Shown here in pieces: positions 37,279-47,254 of a stretch of DNA of 64,000 nucleotides (position 1 is the stretch's first letter; every line of letters begins with the position of its first letter). Made by a program: the position numbers and the translations under genes. The stretch is from Ketobacter sp. GTDB lineage: Bacteria > Pseudomonadota > Gammaproteobacteria > Pseudomonadales > Ketobacteraceae. The notes beneath the pieces are model-generated. The model saw only the letters and a list, made by a program, of their open reading frames with translations, had not been told where the DNA came from and searched no databases. Location of the stretch: contig NZ_RCHN01000004.1 of the NCBI RefSeq assembly GCF_003671495.1, positions 1 through 64,000 on the forward strand, written 5' to 3'.

Positions 37279-40200
37279 ATGCTCATACCAGCGAAAATCC
37301 AGGCCTTTCGACCCACAGCTCATTTGATGATTGGCCTTATTTTCGGGCACTGGATATTGGCATGGTCTGCCTTAGCAGATTCGTTGCCCGGGCTCGAAGA
37401 GGCTAAAAAAGCTCGGGTATTTGCTCAGCAAGGCAAATATGATTTGGCAATTGAGCACAGTTCCTCAGCCTTGGCAAAGATGCGCAAGGCTGAATACCCT
37501 AATAATTCAGTAATTGCATATGTGCTTAATGATCTGTCTAAATTTCACTACCAGAGTCGAGAATTATCTGAGGCGCTCAAGTATTCAGCCCTGGCTTTAT
37601 TAGAACTGGATACCATAAGCAGTGGAGCGGCAGATGTAACTCAACAAAAAGCCTATATTCTCTCAGATCGGTCCGTAATTTTATTGGCGTCAGGGAAGCT
37701 AAAGGACGCTGAAAAGGCGGCAACTGATGCGCTCAGATACTTCAATAGTCAACAAGTTAATAAGCAACAGATTCTGGTACTAAACAGCACACTGGCCCAA
37801 ATCTATGCTGACAAAGGTGAATATGAAAAAGCGATAGAATATCTACAATCCTCTATAAAGGAGCAAGGTAAATCAGATTTGCGAGAGGCATATTCTCTAA
37901 CACTCAGGTTGGCAAGGCTTAATCTATACGCAGAAAAAACCAAAACAGCTGAAAGCCTGATAAATGATGCGAACATATTTGCTCAACGATTTAAGGGGTT
38001 AAGCCGATCGGAAATAGATGATTTGAGTTTCACAGAATCCCTCCTGCTAATTAATCAATCGAACTTACCCACCGCAGCAGATAAGCTCAAGAATCTCCTA
38101 GGCAGTACTGACTCAGGTACCGAATTTTATCCACAAATTCTTTATCAACTGGCGAAGGTTAATCTTCTCCAAGGAAAATTGATTGAAGCAGAATCGCTGT
38201 TAATTCAGTCACTGTCCGCCACTAGAAAGAGGGTAGGAACAGGGCACGTAAGTACTGCACTAATTCTGCACGCATTAGCCATTATAAAGAGCAATTTGGG
38301 GCAATATCAGGAGTCGTTCGAATATTATGAGCGGGTGATCGATATTTTTTCTGAGCCTGGCAAAGCGACGGAATCCAGGCTTGCTGCGACGCAACTGGAA
38401 TACAGCCTAGCATTAACCAAGAAGAATAGGGTGAGTGAAGCGGAGCAGATGGCCTCCAGTGCTCTCTCATATTTCAAGTCTCAACCTGATGTAGGTATTC
38501 AGCTTGGCTATGCCTATTCAGCAATGGGGTTTGTGCTGTTCGCCAGAAAGAAATATGAACCATCAGGGGAGAGTTTCAAAAATGCAATTGCTGAAATGGA
38601 AAAGGCAGCAGGAAGACATTCCATTGATTTGGCGCCTGGTTTAATCAAATTGTCTCAAATAGCAATTATCGAGAATGATTTTGAAAAGGCTAATGACTAC
38701 ATCAATCGCGCAATAACAATATTGAAACAGAATGAAGCAGAAACGCCATATGGTCTTATTCAGGCACTTTCCGTAAAAGCGGATGTTGAATATAAATCGG
38801 GCGATTATGTACGTGCCAGAGTAATTGCGGACGAATATTTGGCGCTTCTCCAAAAGCGCATTGAATTCTCGCAGTATTCGTTATATCGAAAAGCTCTGTT
38901 TGAGCAGGGTGAACTCAAGCATCATTTTTTCCAATACTTGCTCTTTGGAATTGACGAATGTTGTGCCAATAAAAGTAAAGTACAAGACAATAAGCTGTTT
39001 GTAGCTTTTCAATACCCCCAAATGACATCTACGGCAGCATCAGTTGCCAAGATGGCGGCTAGTTTTGCTTCTGGTGACGATATGCTGGCAAAGCTGCTAT
39101 TAAAGCGCGAAGAGCTATTCAATTTATCATTGCAATCAGAGTCACAGATCGTATCTAGCGCAGTAGGCCTTCATCCAACAGAAACCAGTTCCGCAATGTC
39201 AGTTGATTTACTCCGTAAAGTAGAATTTGAGATCCAGACTATCGACGAACAGATCCAGTCTGATTTTCCCGATTTTAAACAGTTGGTACGGCCCGATGCT
39301 GTAGAACTGGATTCTATACAGCCACTGCTAAAGGATGGCGAAGCATTATTTTCCCATGTTACGCACGGCAAAGGGACATATCTACTTTTTGTCACCAACA
39401 ACACGTTCAGTATAAAGCGCTCGACACTTACATCAAAACAGCTTGAAGCATTGGTGCGGAACATAAGACAGACGCTGGATTTAGGTAGAGTCAGTGGCAG
39501 TGTGCAAAGTCTGCCTGCATTTGATGTGGAATCCTCGCATTTTCTTTATCAGAAACTATTGGAGCCATTTGCTGAAGAGATAGTTCAAACTAAACATCTT
39601 ATTGTGGTTCCAGATGAGGCAATGCAAAACCTCCCATTCTCTGTATTGGTAATGAAACCGCCCGCTAAACCCATCGTTAATATCCGTGATCATAGGAATA
39701 TAGACTTCCTGGGTTTGAATCTGGCGACTTCCGTTTTGCCATCTATTGGTAGTTTAAAGTATCTACGATCAGTATCTAAATCATCTAAAGCCAGCCAACC
39801 TTTTATAGGCTTTGGTGATCCGTTATTGGGCGACGTTAAGAAAGTCGAAAAGAGTACAACCGAACTCACACGTGACTTATCCAGTTCAAAACGCTCAAAA
39901 GCTATCAGATCACTATTTACGCGGTTACCAGAAACCAAATCAGAGCTGATATCTCTGGCCAAAAGTTCTGGAGCAAGTGAAAGCAATGTCTATCTTTCCA
40001 CAGACGCTACCGAAACCAAGCTTAAGCAGATGGACCTTGATCAATATAGAGTCCTTGCTTTCGCAACCCATGGATTATTAGCTGGAGAGCTTCCCGGTCT
40101 GGTGGAACCGTCTCTTGTGATGACCCCCCCGGTTGAAGCTACAGATCTAGATGACGGTCTGCTCACTGCAAGTGAAATTGCTAGGCTAAAGTTGGATGCA

Positions 40201-40512
40201 GATTGGGTGATTTTATCTGCGTGTAATACCGCTAGTTCTTCAGGAAATCCGGGCGCAGAAGGGCTATCTGGTTTAGCGAAGGCGTTTTTTCATGCGGGGT
40301 CCAGGTCAATGATGGTGAGTCACTGGGCAATTGATTCGGAAGCTTCCGTTTATTTATCCACACACACACTAAGGACAGATGACAGAAAGAAAGGTGGGTA
40401 CTCGAAAGCGGAATCACTTCGCAAATCTATGTTGAAACTTTTTTATGAAGAAGACCATTTTTCGCATCCGGCTTTTTGGGCGCCGTTTGTGATTGTGGGC
40501 GATGGCATTTAA
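37279..40512 (+). CDS. Exported TPR-CHAT cysteine protease
   Basis: This protein has 1077 aa from ATG 37279 (TTG at 37267 is an alternative). A signal peptide covers about 1-35 (IGLIFGHWILAWSALA). More than ten TPRs fill about 40-600. The CHAT caspase-like domain covers about 690-1077, with the dyad His in FATHG (about 931) and Cys in SACNT (about 982), and the conserved VPDEAMQNLPFSVL upstream. The dyad is intact, so protease activity is likely. CHAT proteases act in bacterial immunity and signalling, for example as Craspase. An apparently periplasmic one downstream of a kinase and FecR protein suggests a stress-gated cleavage pathway in the envelope. It ends the operon. Confidence 0.85.
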   Translation: MLIPAKIQAFRPTAHLMIGLIFGHWILAWSALADSLPGLEEAKKARVFAQQGKYDLAIEHSSSALAKMRKAEYPNNSVIAYVLNDLSKFHYQSRELSEALKYSALALLELDTISSGAADVTQQKAYILSDRSVILLASGKLKDAEKAATDALRYFNSQQVNKQQILVLNSTLAQIYADKGEYEKAIEYLQSSIKEQGKSDLREAYSLTLRLARLNLYAEKTKTAESLINDANIFAQRFKGLSRSEIDDLSFTESLLLINQSNLPTAADKLKNLLGSTDSGTEFYPQILYQLAKVNLLQGKLIEAESLLIQSLSATRKRVGTGHVSTALILHALAIIKSNLGQYQESFEYYERVIDIFSEPGKATESRLAATQLEYSLALTKKNRVSEAEQMASSALSYFKSQPDVGIQLGYAYSAMGFVLFARKKYEPSGESFKNAIAEMEKAAGRHSIDLAPGLIKLSQIAIIENDFEKANDYINRAITILKQNEAETPYGLIQALSVKADVEYKSGDYVRARVIADEYLALLQKRIEFSQYSLYRKALFEQGELKHHFFQYLLFGIDECCANKSKVQDNKLFVAFQYPQMTSTAASVAKMAASFASGDDMLAKLLLKREELFNLSLQSESQIVSSAVGLHPTETSSAMSVDLLRKVEFEIQTIDEQIQSDFPDFKQLVRPDAVELDSIQPLLKDGEALFSHVTHGKGTYLLFVTNNTFSIKRSTLTSKQLEALVRNIRQTLDLGRVSGSVQSLPAFDVESSHFLYQKLLEPFAEEIVQTKHLIVVPDEAMQNLPFSVLVMKPPAKPIVNIRDHRNIDFLGLNLATSVLPSIGSLKYLRSVSKSSKASQPFIGFGDPLLGDVKKVEKSTTELTRDLSSSKRSKAIRSLFTRLPETKSELISLAKSSGASESNVYLSTDATETKLKQMDLDQYRVLAFATHGLLAGELPGLVEPSLVMTPPVEATDLDDGLLTASEIARLKLDADWVILSACNTASSSGNPGAEGLSGLAKAFFHAGSRSMMVSHWAIDSEASVYLSTHTLRTDDRKKGGYSKAESLRKSMLKLFYEEDHFSHPAFWAPFVIVGDGI

Positions 40513-40580
40513 AAATAGTTACCAAGCAATTTGTCGATTAATGATAACGAAGTCCATTCATTTAGGACGAGGTGTATACT

Positions 40581-41207
40581 ATGAAAAGCTTGTCAACCGA
40601 CTATAAGGCCCTTATTTCAACAGTAGGGCAGCCAGCGTTTAAAATGGCACTTGGATATGTTCAAAGTATCATTGAAGATTTAATTGATAAAACAAATTAT
40701 GACCATGCTAGTAAAGCAGCATTTAAGGAACTTCTTAGGTTGGCAATAGAAGTAGTTCAACTTTCTTTCAATCAGAGCATGTCGTTGAATGAGCAGGCGG
40801 AGTACCTTGCGAAACTGATCGCTCATAAAGTTGGTTTAGCCGGATCTTTAATGTCGATAAAACAACTGGAATGCATCAGTGCTGTTGTTTTGCTTGTTTT
40901 CGAGGGGATTGAATCCGGTAAAGATGTTGCGAAAGTGGGTGCGGTAGCTGCAGTCCCTGTTATTGGAACAACTGCTGCCAGTGTGATTGTTATAAATGCA
41001 GTTTATAAATTTTCTGTCTCAGCTATAGACACGTATGGTAAATGTGCCCCGCTGGTATCTTACGAAGAGAAGATCAATATAATAATACGAAAGGGAAATG
41101 TAACAAAATCGGATCTATCTGATATAAAAAGTGCCCTTAGAAATGACATTTCTGTGATTTCTCTTGATATATCTCAGCCCAGTTCACAGATCTATTTAAA
41201 TGCCTAA
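40581..41207 (+). CDS. Hypothetical protein with a hydrophobic centre
   Basis: This 208-aa protein is largely helical with one hydrophobic segment at about 118-140 (GAVAAVPVIGTTAASVIVI). ATG 40581 has GAGG 8 bp upstream, and the frame also has a GTG 9 bp earlier. It follows the CHAT gene by 68 bp and may belong to its operon. The hydrophobic glycine/alanine-rich centre is reminiscent of pore-forming or membrane-inserting proteins, but no family is recognised. Confidence 0.55.
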   Translation: MKSLSTDYKALISTVGQPAFKMALGYVQSIIEDLIDKTNYDHASKAAFKELLRLAIEVVQLSFNQSMSLNEQAEYLAKLIAHKVGLAGSLMSIKQLECISAVVLLVFEGIESGKDVAKVGAVAAVPVIGTTAASVIVINAVYKFSVSAIDTYGKCAPLVSYEEKINIIIRKGNVTKSDLSDIKSALRNDISVISLDISQPSSQIYLNA

Positions 41208-41348
41208 ATAGGCTGCAGAGATTTTGCCATATTGGCAGTAGTTCTTCCTCGTCATTATTGTGTGTACATAGAAATCCATATGGCGACTAAGAACGAACAA
41301 TCTAAGAGCTAGTGTAGTACCAAAATGCAATAAGTGTTTATTGGGAAA

Positions 41349-41942
41349 TCAACTGTTTCCTGATGCATAGGTGAGTTTTACTACTTTCCAATCCATGCTA
41401 TCAATTTTAGTGATTTCTTTCGCAGTCGGAGTCCCATTTACATCCAAGACTACTTGCTTTAACTCTGGAACCAGATTTGGCCATGGCAAATGTCGTTGTT
41501 GAATACTGGTTGCGCTAAAACTACCATCTTTGTTTGCTATCTTCGCGGTTGAGTTGGCCATTGTCGATTGACCGACCAGACCAATTCTATATTTTACACC
41601 AGAATTTATTTTCCACGCAGATACTCTTTCATAGTCGTTTCCCCAGAACCATGCATTTAGTTGTGACTCCAAGTATTCCCATGTCCATTTTTTCTTGTAT
41701 TTTGTGTAGGTTGCATCATTGTAGATTTTTCCTTCAGGGCAGATCAATGGCACAAAAAAGCAGTTTCCCCACAGTTGACTACCTTCATTCCATTTTGCTG
41801 CTGCATCGTGTGACATTACTTCTCTGCCTGGATTGGTTGAGTAACATCTAAAAATGATTTCAGTTCCTACAGAAACATAAGTTTGTGGTTTACGTGCGAA
41901 GCCTTCAGCTTCCCATCTTGGTAGTGGGGGCAGCGTGCTCAT
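41349..41942 (-). CDS. Hypothetical protein
   Basis: This 197-aa protein is beta-rich with many aromatic residues (WTWEYLESQLNAWFWG), and has no signal peptide or TM. A ribosome binding site (GGAGG) precedes the ATG. I do not recognise the family. It ends about 57 bp upstream of the OmpA-type gene on the same strand... that gene lies at lower expression order, being downstream of neither; the two are separate minus-strand genes with this one downstream of the OmpA-type gene's coordinates only by position. Function unknown. Confidence 0.45.
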   Translation of the reverse strand: MSTLPPLPRWEAEGFARKPQTYVSVGTEIIFRCYSTNPGREVMSHDAAAKWNEGSQLWGNCFFVPLICPEGKIYNDATYTKYKKKWTWEYLESQLNAWFWGNDYERVSAWKINSGVKYRIGLVGQSTMANSTAKIANKDGSFSATSIQQRHLPWPNLVPELKQVVLDVNGTPTAKEITKIDSMDWKVVKLTYASGNS

Positions 41943-41998
41943 TTCATTTTATCCTCCATATTTGCTTGGATTGATATTTCTACCATCAACCAAAATAA

Positions 41999-42922
41999 CT
42001 ACTTAATCACAACCTCAAGCCTTCTGTTCAACCAATGCATAAGTTCAGTATCTCCGCTGTAAAGCAACTCATCCTCGCCGGCTCCTTTAATCTGCATCTT
42101 ATTTGCTAGTTCCGGATTGATCCGTTCCAATTCACGATATACTTGCTGTGCTCTGCGTTTTGATAGATTCAGATTGTATTCACCTTCGCCCCTGCTATCG
42201 GTGTGGCCTACAAGAATGAATTTTTTGTTTCTGAATTTGGGATCAGCCAGCGTGTTTGCCAGTGTGAGCAAAGCTGCTTGGGAATCTGGATCAATCTTTG
42301 CGCTATCAAACTCAAAATGTATGCTGATATCCACAGAGGACTCTGGCAAGTCAATTGTTTTGGGGGATGCGGCTGCTTCGGCGGGCCTGATTGTTAGTAG
42401 CTTTATATTAGAGCTGAATGTGGATAATCCACTGCTCCTTAATATAAAGTCTTTGCTTGTGGCACTGTCTCTCAACTCCTTATCCAGTGTTGCTGTTTTT
42501 TCGTTAAGAATGTAGGGAGGGTTTGGGTGAAGCTTCAATGCTTTTTTCAAGATCGATAGAGCCTCTATCTTATAGCCCTTCTCCAGTAGAACATCCGCAT
42601 AGTGTTCAAGAGCGACAGATTGGTCTTCGTTCCTTGTTGCTATTGACTGTGCTTTATCAAATGCATCCAGAGCTTTGTCGTAGTTATCCTGGCCTTCTTC
42701 GTCAGGTAGCCCTCTACCTTGGTGTGAATAAATTAATCCAAGATTGCTATAGGAGTAATAATCCTGGCATTTCTCTGCTAATGCAGAGTAGTTATCTATT
42801 TCATCAATTCGAACTTTGTCATTGTTCTTAATTAGATCAGTTGGGCAATCATTGGTGCTTGCATTGCCGGTTGTAGCGATACTTAAGCCCACTAAAAAAA
42901 GAAGATACTTAGATTTTTGCAT
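41999..42922 (-). CDS. TPR-containing OmpA-type outer-membrane/periplasmic protein
   Basis: This protein has 307 aa from ATG 42922 (AGGA 9 bp upstream; an ATG 6 bp earlier also fits). A signal peptide is at 1-22 (LLFLVGLSIATTGNA). TPR-like helices lie at about 45-140. The C-terminal 110 residues are an OmpA peptidoglycan-binding domain: ISIHFEFDSAKIDPDSQ, VGHTDSRGEGEYNLNLSKRR with the Asp and Arg that contact diaminopimelate. There is no lipobox or barrel, so it is probably a periplasmic peptidoglycan-bound scaffold. It is upstream of and co-directional with the gene at 41349-41942. A T6SS anchoring role is possible because TagL-like proteins share this domain, but it is not in the T6SS operon. 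Confidence 0.75.
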   Translation of the reverse strand: MQKSKYLLFLVGLSIATTGNASTNDCPTDLIKNNDKVRIDEIDNYSALAEKCQDYYSYSNLGLIYSHQGRGLPDEEGQDNYDKALDAFDKAQSIATRNEDQSVALEHYADVLLEKGYKIEALSILKKALKLHPNPPYILNEKTATLDKELRDSATSKDFILRSSGLSTFSSNIKLLTIRPAEAAASPKTIDLPESSVDISIHFEFDSAKIDPDSQAALLTLANTLADPKFRNKKFILVGHTDSRGEGEYNLNLSKRRAQQVYRELERINPELANKMQIKGAGEDELLYSGDTELMHWLNRRLEVVIK

Positions 42923-43437
42923 GCGCATGAATCCTTTCCGGGTCAAACATATCATGTATGGGTTAATACGATTTTCTGTAAGCACTTTGAGCGCCACAAG
43001 CTTCAAAGGCATTAAATACTTTTGCTGACTTTGCTAACGGCCCTGCGGATAACCCAGGTTACACGCCATTTTGGTTAAAGTTTATTCATTACAGGTCGCG
43101 CTAGATTTCACACGCGGGTCGCTAATATGTAAAAGCAATTGACGGGCCAGGTTGCCAGAGAGTTCTGCTTGGTGATCCTGAAATAGCTAATAAGTGCATA
43201 GATTGTCACTCCATACAGTATTTCATGGGGTTATTATTCATACAGGTTTGGTTCACGTTCATAGCGGCCTCGATCAATCCTTCTTTTCTATGGTACTGGT
43301 GGTTAAAGAAACACTTAGACCGGTAAACATGGTAAAAAAATACCAATTCCGTTATGTTGGCACACATTGTGGACCTCTCGACCCTGCTCTCCGCTGAGCC
43401 TGCTATATACTGAATAAATGGTTGTAATAACTGCAGA
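42923..43437. promoter_or_regulatory. Divergent region between the OmpA-type gene and the T6SS cluster
   Basis: These 515 bp lie between outward-facing genes and must contain the promoter of the T6SS operon. A plus-strand frame at 43194-43397 has no ribosome binding site or recognisable product. I could not pinpoint a sigma-54 (GG-N10-GC) or sigma-70 site with confidence. Confidence 0.4.
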
Positions 43438-45243
43438 ATGCCTATGACGACTTTGCGATTGACTGTTACCAGCGCCCCTGCGGGCAGTCCCCTGGCGGGA
43501 CAGCACTTGGATATCGGTGTGACCGGTGCCTCACTTGGGCGGGGCGCCACCAATCAGTGTGTGCTGCCGGACAACGAGCGCATCGTATCCTCCAAGCACG
43601 CCAGCATTGCCCATGAGCTGGGTGCCTTTGTGCTCACCGATCACAGCACCAATGGCACCTTTGTGAACGACAACCCCACGCCCCTGGGGCCCAGCAACAC
43701 GGTGTCGTTGAAGGACGGCGACAGCATTGCCATGGGTAAGTACTTGTTTACCGTGAAGCACGTGCAGGCATCGGCCCCGGTGTCACCTGCGGCCCCCAGT
43801 GGTGACAGCTTTCTGGATGATCTCGGGGTAACACCACCACCGACACCAGCGTCATCTGCCAAGCCGCCTTCCTCTTCATCCTCCTCTTCACCCTCTACGC
43901 CGCAGGCTTCCAAGCCGTCAGCCGCTGGGTCGTCAGGGCTGGATGACCTGGACCGCTGGCTGGAACCCCAGGCCGCCGCCGCTCCGTCCACACCCAACTG
44001 GGGTGCCTCCAACGTGGTGCAGGCGGACTCCAATTTTGATGAAGAGAACGATCCGTTGGCGGCCATCGACCAGGCCCGTCGTGCCGAAGAGCCCTTTGGT
44101 GGCTCGTTTCTGGATGACGTGCCGGCTGCCGACGAAGATGATCCTGACTGGTGGAAGGGGAGCCAGAAGGACAATGTGGACCCGATGAACCAGGCTTTCA
44201 ACGCCCCCAAGCCGGCCGTTGCCCCGGACTTCAGCGCGGAGCCTACGCCGGTACCGGAACCTGTGGCGGCACCGACGCCGGCGCTCCCGGTAGCGGACGA
44301 GCCGGCGGTGGCGGATGCGGATGATCTGGATGCATTATTGGGCCTGGACAGTGCCCCTGCGGATGACATGCCAGCTCCGGCTGACGTACCCACTTCTGAC
44401 ATGCCACTTCCAGATACCCTATCGGTGGGTCTGCCCCCGCTTGACGAGGCGTCTCTCGATATACCGGCCTCTGAAGTGCCAATGCCGATTACACCGGAAT
44501 TGACGGAGCCACCTCCGGCGAGATTTGAGCCGGAGTCCACCCCGGCGCCGGTGGAGCCCGCGCTGCAATCCGAGCCTGCTTCTTACCCGGAATCCCCCAA
44601 GTCAGCCGCACCCAAGCCTGCACCGCAGATGACACAGGCTGCAGCCGGCGCGGGTGCTGATTTAGCCGCACAACTGGCGCAACTGCTGGAGCTGGGGAAT
44701 CTGGACCAGAACCAACTGGACGCGCTGACCCCGGAAGTGGTGGAAGTCCTCAAGGTCACCATCAATCATTTATTGGAACTGTTGCGGGCCCGCAGCAGTA
44801 TCAAGAATGAGCTGCGCCTGGATCGCACCATGATCCAGCCGGTGGAGAACAACCCCCTGAAATTCGCCCTCACCGAGCGGGATGCCCTGCGCTATCTGTT
44901 TGGCGAACATTCCGGGGCTTATATGTCCGGCAGCAAGGCCGTCGCGGAAGCATTCAATGATGTGGCCAATCACCAGATGGCCCTGCTGGCGGGTATGCGC
45001 AGCGCTTACGAGAAAATGCTGGCTAAATTTTCACCAGAGGCGCTGGAGACCCGATTTGGGGAAGGCGCCTCAAAAGGCCTGTTGGGCAGTAAAAAAGCCC
45101 GCCTGTGGGATGCCTATGCGGAATACTTTGATAAACTTCAACAAGATCCGGAAACCAGCTTCAATCGCCTGTTTGGCGAGGAGTTTGCAAGTGCGTACGA
45201 AACGCAAGTGGATGACATCAAATCCAGTAAGCGGGAGCGCTGA
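43438..45243 (+). CDS. tagH: T6SS FHA-domain protein TagH
   Basis: This is a 601-aa protein. The FHA domain lies at about 5-105, with the phosphopeptide-binding signature SLGRG...SSKHASI and STNGTFVN. A long Pro/Ala/Ser/Asp-rich disordered linker follows (about 115-400) with repeated acidic motifs. The C-terminal TagH domain lies at about 425-600 (LRLDRTMIQPVENNPLKFAL, GLLGSKKARLWDAYAEYF). In T6SS such proteins are phosphothreonine-controlled assembly activators. No PpkA kinase or PppA phosphatase lies inside this cluster in the window. It is the first gene of the T6SS operon. Confidence 0.92.
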   Translation: MPMTTLRLTVTSAPAGSPLAGQHLDIGVTGASLGRGATNQCVLPDNERIVSSKHASIAHELGAFVLTDHSTNGTFVNDNPTPLGPSNTVSLKDGDSIAMGKYLFTVKHVQASAPVSPAAPSGDSFLDDLGVTPPPTPASSAKPPSSSSSSSPSTPQASKPSAAGSSGLDDLDRWLEPQAAAAPSTPNWGASNVVQADSNFDEENDPLAAIDQARRAEEPFGGSFLDDVPAADEDDPDWWKGSQKDNVDPMNQAFNAPKPAVAPDFSAEPTPVPEPVAAPTPALPVADEPAVADADDLDALLGLDSAPADDMPAPADVPTSDMPLPDTLSVGLPPLDEASLDIPASEVPMPITPELTEPPPARFEPESTPAPVEPALQSEPASYPESPKSAAPKPAPQMTQAAAGAGADLAAQLAQLLELGNLDQNQLDALTPEVVEVLKVTINHLLELLRARSSIKNELRLDRTMIQPVENNPLKFALTERDALRYLFGEHSGAYMSGSKAVAEAFNDVANHQMALLAGMRSAYEKMLAKFSPEALETRFGEGASKGLLGSKKARLWDAYAEYFDKLQQDPETSFNRLFGEEFASAYETQVDDIKSSKRER

Positions 45244-45297
45244 GGACTTGTTGACGCTTGCCACCATTCACCTTAACCAATCATTAAGACTGCTAAC

Positions 45298-45780
45298 ATG
45301 ACGATGCCGCTTCGCCACTTTGTGCAAATCACCCTGTCCATTCTTCTGGTTGTATCCCTCTCCGCCTGCGGCACCACCCGCAAGGTGCTGAACCTGGAAA
45401 CCACCGCGCAGTTCAAGCTGGTGGCCAGTAAGGATGTGAACCCCAACAATAATGGTCACGCAGCGCCCCTGGTGGTGCAGGTGATCACCCTGCGCGATGC
45501 GCGTCAGTTCAAGCAGGAGGATTTTCTCAATCTGTTTGAAGATCCCCAGGGCCGTCTGGGCAATGACCTCATCGAAATCACCCGCCTGAAAGAGCTGGCG
45601 CCTGGTGAATCCCGGGAGGAAACCTTCAACCTGTCCCCGGAAGTGAAGTTCATCGGCATCCTGGGGGAGTACATTCAGTATGAAGACGCCCAGGCCAAGG
45701 CGGTGATCGCCATCGAACCCCACGCCACCAACAAAGCCCGAATCAGTCTGGAAAAACTAAAAGTGAATATTGAAGACTGA
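45298..45780 (+). CDS. tssJ: T6SS outer-membrane lipoprotein TssJ
   Basis: This is a 160-aa protein. A lipoprotein signal ends in VSLSAC, so Cys near residue 22 would be acylated. The rest is the beta-sandwich of TssJ/VasD, with the loop VITLRDARQFKQEDFLNL and EIPLAPGE-like region LKELAPGESREE. It anchors TssM to the outer membrane. The length is normal for the family. Confidence 0.9.
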   Translation: MTMPLRHFVQITLSILLVVSLSACGTTRKVLNLETTAQFKLVASKDVNPNNNGHAAPLVVQVITLRDARQFKQEDFLNLFEDPQGRLGNDLIEITRLKELAPGESREETFNLSPEVKFIGILGEYIQYEDAQAKAVIAIEPHATNKARISLEKLKVNIED

Positions 45781-45904
45781 TAGCCATGCTTATTACGCCA
45801 CCGTGTGGAATGAGCTTCGGTAATATGGGATGCAGGCGCCATTGCGTTTTGCAGCCTCTGGCGAGCGCGTCTCGCTGCGCTGAGATTTTAATTGGGAGCC
45901 CACA

Positions 45905-47239
45905 ATGACAATCAGTAATAAAGTGGTCTGGTCTGAAGGGCTGTTCCTGCGCCCGCAGCATTTCCAGCAACAGGACCGCTATTTTGAACGTTACATCGAT
46001 GGCCGCTGTGAAGCCATCGGGGGCTACCTGTGGGGCTTGCTGGACATCGCCCTGGACACCGAACTGTTAAAGCTGGGCAAAGTGGGCGTAAGCCACGCCC
46101 GCGGTGTATTTCCTGATGGCAGCCCGTTCAGTTTTCCCGATAACGATGAACTGCCACCGGTGCTGAATGTACCGGAAAACACCAACAATGAAATGGTCTA
46201 TCTGTGTTTGCCCCTGCGGCGGCCCGGTGCCATGGAAATTGCCCAGGAACATGCTCAGAACACGCTGGCCCGCCACAACAGTTCGGAAATTGAAGTGCGC
46301 AACAATGTGGGGGAACAGGGTGAGCCCACTGACATTGAGGTGGGGCAGTTGAATGCCATGTTGAAACTGGGATCTGAGGATCTCAGCGGCTACGCCAAAA
46401 TCGGCATTGCCCGCATTCAGGAATACATTGCCGACAAGGCTGTGGTGCTGGACACCAGTTACATTCCGCCCATGGTGGATTGCCTGAAATCCCAGGTGAT
46501 CAGCAGCCACCTTACCGAAGTGCACGGTTTGATTCACCACCGGGCGGAGGCCTTGAGCGGGCGCCTGGCGGACAGCGGCCGGGCCGGTTCAGCTGAAATC
46601 GCGGATTACCTGCTACTGCAGGCTCTGAACCGCATGGAACCCCTGATCGCCCACATCAGCAGCATCAATCAGCTGCATCCCCTGGCCTGCTACACTGAGC
46701 TGTTGCAGATGGCGGGGGAGCTGGCCACCTTCACCACCCGCAGCAAACGGCCACCGGAGTTCCCCCGTTACCAGCATGAAGAACTCCAATTGATCTTTGA
46801 TGCGGTGCTCACCAGTTTGCGCCAGTGCCTGAGTACGGTACTGGAACAGACCGCAGTATCCCTGGAGCTGACCGAGCGCAAATACGGTATTCACGTGGCG
46901 CCGATTGCGGATCATTCCATCATCGGCAAGGCCACCATTGTGTTGGCGGTGAAGGCGGACGTGCCCGGCAATCAGTTGCGCACCGGTTTTCCGGCCCAGG
47001 TAAAAATTGCGCCGGTGGAACGCATTCGCGAGTTCATCAGTGCCCAGTTGCCCGGGATCGGATTGCAGGCACTGCCGGTGGCGCCCCGCCAGATTCCCTA
47101 CCATGCCGGCTTCACCTATTTTGAATTGGATCGTTCCAGTGAGCTGTGGAAGATGATGCAGAGCTCCGGCGGGTTTGCCATTCATCTGGGCGGTAATTTC
47201 CCCGGCCTTACCATGGAACTGTGGACCATTCGGGATTAA
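45905..47239 (+). CDS. tssK: T6SS baseplate protein TssK
   Basis: This is a 444-aa protein. The N-terminal KVVWSEGLFLRPQHFQQQDR is the family signature, followed by LLDIALDTELLKLGK and the C-terminal receptor-like part (YFELDRSSELWKMMQSSGGF). TssK links the baseplate wedge (TssEFG) to the TssJLM membrane complex. GGGAG lies upstream of the ATG. The 125-bp gap from tssJ holds no obvious terminator. Confidence 0.95.
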   Translation: MTISNKVVWSEGLFLRPQHFQQQDRYFERYIDGRCEAIGGYLWGLLDIALDTELLKLGKVGVSHARGVFPDGSPFSFPDNDELPPVLNVPENTNNEMVYLCLPLRRPGAMEIAQEHAQNTLARHNSSEIEVRNNVGEQGEPTDIEVGQLNAMLKLGSEDLSGYAKIGIARIQEYIADKAVVLDTSYIPPMVDCLKSQVISSHLTEVHGLIHHRAEALSGRLADSGRAGSAEIADYLLLQALNRMEPLIAHISSINQLHPLACYTELLQMAGELATFTTRSKRPPEFPRYQHEELQLIFDAVLTSLRQCLSTVLEQTAVSLELTERKYGIHVAPIADHSIIGKATIVLAVKADVPGNQLRTGFPAQVKIAPVERIREFISAQLPGIGLQALPVAPRQIPYHAGFTYFELDRSSELWKMMQSSGGFAIHLGGNFPGLTMELWTIRD

Positions 47240-47254
47240 TAGCGGGATACAGAG

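Noticed and set aside
43194-43397. 67-codon plus-strand frame before tagH
   Set aside because: No ribosome binding site, no recognisable product, and it lies in the expected promoter region of the T6SS operon.
43641-44540. 299-codon Ser/Gly-rich minus-strand open frame
   Set aside because: Mirror of the Pro/Ala-rich linker of tagH.
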